Shown here one piece after another: positions 62,152-64,000 of a DNA stretch of 64,000 nucleotides (position 1 is its first letter; each line of letters begins with the position of its first letter). The notes under the pieces were generated by a model, which was not told the origin of the DNA, searched no databases, and was given only the letters and a program-made list of their open reading frames with translations. The position numbers and the translations under genes were made by a program. Origin of the DNA: Dyadobacter sp. CY345. GTDB lineage: Bacteria > Bacteroidota > Bacteroidia > Cytophagales > Spirosomataceae. Location of the stretch: the NCBI RefSeq assembly GCF_021502725.1, contig NZ_JAKFFS010000001.1, forward strand, positions 186,001 through 250,000. The letters run 5' to 3'.

Positions 62152-64000
62152 TTATGGTATTTTAAGTTTCTGTCCGACTTTAACAGTGTTGCCAGAAAGT
62201 TTGTTCAGTTTTTGTATCTCTTCAACACTCACCTGATAATTTTGTGATATACGGAAAAGTGTCTCGCCGGCTGCAACGGTATGCGTTCTAGGTCCGGATG
62301 TGTTTGCTGATCTTTCAACTTCTGCTCCTGATTTCGAAGTAGCAGCCACACCAGATGCTTTCTTAACGATCAGTTTTTGTCCAACACTCAGTTTTACGAC
62401 ATCATTAAGATTATTCAGTGCCAGCAATTCTTTCACAGTGAGATTGTTCATTCTGGAAATGCTGTAAAAAGTTTGTCCCTGCTCCACTGTATGAAACACA
62501 TTTGATTCTCTTGCTGAGGTAACCGCAGGCTTTTCTTTAACTGGGGGTAAGGGATTATCAAAGGCTACTGGCTGCGTATTAGCTGGTGTTCTTGAAGCAT
62601 TTTCCGATGGAGTGGAGAATAAATCTGCGTCAGCTGATCTTCTCGCAACAGGTTTCTGAGCTGGCTTCGCAGCAGGTCTTGCCGTTGGTTCTTTTGGTTC
62701 ATCAGCTGGTTTGAAAGAACCGTCGTTTCCATCCTGCGTAATAATTACGACGCGGTCGTTAGTATTGGTTGAAGGTTTTGAGGCCACAACTGGCACTTCA
62801 ACAGTTTTTGCAGGAGCACTTGTTGCGGGAGCAGCAGGAGTAACACCTGGCTGAAAAGCCTGGTTTTCCTTCGCGATACTACTTTCGTTTTTATCAACCA
62901 GCACAGGCGTATATTTTTTACGGCCAGCGGCGTTCGCAGGAATATCGTTCGTTGCCGATGGCTGCGTTTTTGAAGGAGCTGATGCAATTGCAGGCTCGGT
63001 AACTTGTTCTTCCGGTTTTTGTTTAATTATTTCGACAGGCTGGTTTTTCGGACGTTTTTTGTTTAACCAAACCACCTGGCCAGTTTGTATCGGATATGTT
63101 TTGCTGATTGTCCGGTTGTATTTCAAAAGATTTACTAAACGCAAGCCATACTGTTGCGAAATACTCTGCCATGAATCTCCGGTTTTTGCTGTGTGAAATG
63201 GCGTTGCAGCTTTCTTGTTTTTCTTGGCCAGATAGTAAATATTTCCCGGGATGACAGGCATGTCAGCAGTCAGATCATTAAATCTTCTGAACTTCGCTGT
63301 TCTTAGTTTCCCTGCACTTGCCAGCGACTTGTCAGTATCTCCAGCGCGCGCCTCAATACCCGGAAGGCCATTAATTTCAAAAAACGAATAACCACCTTTA
63401 TCGTTGGACGGAGCTCCGGATTTTTTCAGGCTTGGAAATCCGGTTGCATCGGAAGTTGAACTCGTGGAAGCAAGCGTTGGAGTAGTCTGAGTAGTTTCCG
63501 TTTGCTCAGGCAATGATAATTTTGAGCGAACAAATGCCACCTGATTTGTTGCTACCGGAACTGTCAATAAATATTCTCTGTCCGTAGGGATTTTGTTATC
63601 ACTTACCCAACGGTTGTAACTTTTAAGATCACCTTCTGAAATTTCAAGATATTTTGCGATTTCAGCAAAAGTTTTTCCTTTTCCATATTCAGACTCGATA
63701 AGAACCATATTATTAGCCGAACGGTATCTGTCCAGACCAGCTTCAAGTGCTATTTTATGTGCGAAGAAACGAAGCATATAACGGTCTGTTTTTCCAGTCA
63801 AAACCACTTCACGCGCATAGGCCCAGTTAGCAGGAACAAGTTTTCTGACCCCACCAACTCCTTGGTAATAAGAATACAAGGCCGAAACCCAGTTGTTGAG
63901 CTGTTGATTATTTTTTTTCAGATACCAGGCAGCAGCATGTGTGGATGAACTGATATTTTTTCTTTCGTCAACATCTTTGTCAACTCTCAAATTCAACTCG
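62152..64000 (-). CDS. LysM-containing lytic transglycosylase-like protein (5' end outside the window)
   Basis: 616 residues are visible, and the frame is open to the window edge. The N-terminal part (DERKNISSSTHAAAWYLK, SALYSYYQGVGGVRKL) matches the second half of an SLT/MltD-type transglycosylase domain, so the catalytic Glu lies beyond 64000. A long Pro/Ala/Lys-rich linker (about 165-500) contains one LysM-like unit (FHTAKTGDSWQSISQQYGL). Two clear LysM domains end the protein (FHTVEQGQTFYSISRMNNL and HTVAAGETLFRISQNY). It probably binds and cuts peptidoglycan. It ends 15 bases before DUF3109 begins. Confidence 0.88.
   Translation of the reverse strand, partial: ELNLRVDKDVDERKNISSSTHAAAWYLKKNNQQLNNWVSALYSYYQGVGGVRKLVPANWAYAREVVLTGKTDRYMLRFFAHKIALEAGLDRYRSANNMVLIESEYGKGKTFAEIAKYLEISEGDLKSYNRWVSDNKIPTDREYLLTVPVATNQVAFVRSKLSLPEQTETTQTTPTLASTSSTSDATGFPSLKKSGAPSNDKGGYSFFEINGLPGIEARAGDTDKSLASAGKLRTAKFRRFNDLTADMPVIPGNIYYLAKKNKKAATPFHTAKTGDSWQSISQQYGLRLVNLLKYNRTISKTYPIQTGQVVWLNKKRPKNQPVEIIKQKPEEQVTEPAIASAPSKTQPSATNDIPANAAGRKKYTPVLVDKNESSIAKENQAFQPGVTPAAPATSAPAKTVEVPVVASKPSTNTNDRVVIITQDGNDGSFKPADEPKEPTARPAAKPAQKPVARRSADADLFSTPSENASRTPANTQPVAFDNPLPPVKEKPAVTSARESNVFHTVEQGQTFYSISRMNNLTVKELLALNNLNDVVKLSVGQKLIVKKASGVAATSKSGAEVERSANTSGPRTHTVAAGETLFRISQNYQVSVEEIQKLNKLSGNTVKVGQKLKIP

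Noticed and set aside
1..64000. tRNA/rRNA genes, CRISPR arrays, intact insertion sequences or prophage genes
   Set aside because: No cloverleaf, rRNA core, regularly spaced repeat-spacer pattern, transposase or phage structural gene was recognised on reading; a tRNAscan/ISfinder search would be decisive.

Overview
The window looks like a chromosomal segment of a Bacteroidota bacterium, most likely a Cytophagales/Spirosomaceae member close to Dyadobacter. The supporting features are a SusC-style TonB-dependent receptor with a CarboxypepD_reg-like domain, a complete gldKLMN type IX secretion/gliding cluster next to a PorP/SprF gene, a T9SS type A sorting domain, ECF sigma genes next to membrane partners, DUF4271/DUF4230/DUF3109 genes, TAnnTTTG-like -7 boxes and little Shine-Dalgarno signal. 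The genus is inference. The window is almost entirely coding (about 63 convincing genes). I recognised no tRNA, rRNA, CRISPR array, intact insertion sequence or prophage.

Layout. 0-8.6 kb, plus strand: TonB receptor and MFS transporter, DUF3179 protein, AhpD-like protein, NAD-dependent epimerase, TPR protein. 8.6-18.3 kb: GT9 glycosyltransferase, two M16 peptidases facing each other across a repeat-rich intergenic region, TPR protein, amidohydrolase, ispF, a degenerate ECF sigma factor with its anti-sigma partner, and a HAD hydrolase. 18.3-21.2 kb: two translationally coupled membrane genes of unknown family. 21.3-29.7 kb: NlpC/P60 lipoprotein, FAH protein, M23 peptidase, bcp, a split transketolase with a Uma2 nuclease gene between its halves, and a sigma/anti-sigma/Spy-like operon. 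29.8-34 kb: SulP transporter with beta-carbonic anhydrase, a 34-residue membrane peptide and hisB. 34-42.8 kb: a compositionally mosaic TlpA lipoprotein region, ribE, PASTA and T9SS-sorted proteins, rhodanese, miaA, DUF4230, and a collagen-like lipoprotein. 43-52.2 kb, minus strand: sucD, DUF4271, hemD, porP/sprF, gldK, gldL, gldM, gldN. 52.3-64 kb: azurin, thioredoxin-like protein, TPR protein, clpS-recR-sod operon, Na+/solute symporter, GtrA, small secreted proteins, an alkyltransferase-like protein, DUF3109, and a LysM protein cut by the window edge.

The most exciting observation is the 18347-21225 pair. The 407-residue polytopic protein carries two metal-ligand-like motifs, D-x3-H-x12-H (D46/H50/H63) and D-x3-H-x13-H (D126/H130/H144). 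This is the spacing I recall for the CuC and CuD copper sites of PmoC/AmoC. Its ATGA-coupled partner has a predicted mature N-terminal histidine after a signal peptide, a beta-type domain, two adjacent membrane helices and a large His-rich C-terminal region, which is the layout of PmoB/AmoB. No PmoA-like gene is adjacent. I propose a divergent copper-membrane-monooxygenase-like or copper-handling system, on motif and topology grounds only.

Other points of interest: the Uma2 gene inside the transketolase operon; an alkyltransferase-like protein with Ala in place of the methyl-acceptor Cys; a base-composition break inside the TlpA gene at 34.9-36.4 kb; a small membrane ORF directly followed by a terminator; terminator hairpins whose arms encode gene ends; and structured intergenic repeats at 11.1 kb and 55.7 kb.
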